Assembly: GCF_964340395.1 (NCBI RefSeq)
Contig: NW_027554289.1
Span: 1 to 64,000, forward strand
Length of the DNA stretch: 64,000 nucleotides
DNA from: Glandiceps talaboti
Taxonomy: Eukaryota; Hemichordata; Enteropneusta; Spengelidae
Direction of reading: 5' to 3'
The notes below the pieces were generated by a model. That model had not been told where the DNA came from. It saw only the letters and a list, made by a program, of their open reading frames with translations, and ran no database searches. Position numbers and translations under genes: made by a program. Positions 63,227-64,000 of the stretch are shown one piece after another. How positions within the stretch are numbered: the first letter of the stretch is position 1; each line of letters opens with the position of its first letter.

Positions 63227-63844
63227 CTGTGGGTTACTTCCTAAGACAGAGAAATTAAAGTAACTTTTATAACTAGTTTTATATTCACAACAAATAATGG
63301 GTACAACCCTTGGTAAATAGTAATTTGATGAAAATCTTGGTTTGTTCATTTTCAGTTGATTTTCATAGAAGGAAGCATCACATAGATATCTACGTTGTAA
63401 TTTAAAATATAATTTTTTCATTTCTCTACTTCTTAAGCTCAATAATAAGGAACATTTTTTTATATTTACTAATGATTTAGTTAAAGTAAGATTACCAATC
63501 CTAACTGAATCATGATGGGAATTCCATACAGGGATATGGGGAAATAGTTATGCTAAAGGAAAAAAAAACATGAATAACAGACATCACTGCGGTGTTTAAT
63601 AACATATGAATAACAGCTATTGCAGTGGAAAGCTTTCAAGTAGATGTAATTTTGTTATGGACAATACAAAGATAATCTCAATTGACCTTTATTTGGATTG
63701 AGGTCAGATTAGACTATATCTGAACTAATCCACTAGTCTCTTGACAATAATAGTAGTATTACTGTTTATTGAAGCATAGAAAACAAGTTTGGGTACACAA
63801 TGAATAAATGGAACATTTGAACATTACTAACTATCTCAAAGGTC

Positions 63845-63995
63845 AGGAGTTCAACCCCCCCCCCCCCCCCCCCCACACACACACACATTCTTGCATTAGT
63901 GTTATCTCCTGAATAGAGTCATATAGATAGGATCATTATTTTGTTCAGAACCAAATGTTTCTATAAGCTCTGCCAGAAAACTGTTTTTCACATCT
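63845..63995 (+). mobile_element. SINE copy, second family, with a C tract
   Basis: Diverged relative of the 14600-14770 copy. The B-box-like part runs into a C homopolymer (about 63855-63874) and an AC run, which look like slippage within the element. The copy appears to continue past the window edge. Confidence 0.45.
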
Positions 63996-64000
63996 GAACT

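Overview
This is an AT-rich animal (metazoan) nuclear window. Genes are split into many short exons with GT-AG introns. Introns and spacers hold tRNA-derived SINEs, short inverted-repeat DNA transposons, minisatellites and simple repeats. The gene set (an exocyst subunit, a cilium-type CFAP97 domain, a TTL-family ligase of the ttll-15 kind) and the SINE style suggest a marine invertebrate bilaterian. I cannot name the species. I saw no bacterial-type operon, rRNA, CRISPR array, or viral or retroviral remnant.

Layout: three protein-coding genes, all on the minus strand and head to tail. (1) About 1700-26935 is EXOC5 (Sec10). I could place 19 exons, all phase-consistent, giving 674 residues. 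The last roughly 28 residues are not seen and probably lie left of the window. Its 8 kb and 2.5 kb introns hold a degenerate satellite, SINEs and a 480-bp transposon. (2) 33807-54345 is an 18-exon gene whose phases all agree, giving a 632-residue protein. It has an N-terminal CFAP97 (hemingway) domain, an acidic and basic linker, a full four-repeat annexin core with eroded calcium sites, and a basic proline/lysine-rich tail. This CFAP97-annexin fusion is the most unusual thing here. (3) 58613-63226 is the 3' part of a TTL-family ligase of the ttll-15 type. It runs off the right edge, and one of its exons is tandemly duplicated.

The spacer at 26.9-33.8 kb holds a CpG-containing EXOC5 promoter with ETS-like and ZNF143-like sites, a decayed coding segment of unknown identity, and two close copies of an inverted-repeat transposon with 9-bp target duplications. 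The spacer at 54.3-58.6 kb holds the promoter region of the fusion gene, a long AAAAT array and a strong palindrome.

Two themes cut across the window. First, tandem arrays repeatedly start right at exon borders: EXOC5 exon 4, fusion-gene exon 5 and a TTLL exon. Second, RFX X-box-like sequences recur in the introns of the fusion gene, which fits a ciliary role. The exocyst (membrane delivery), a CFAP97-annexin protein and a tubulin-modifying-type enzyme could all serve cilia, but adjacency alone does not show that they act together.
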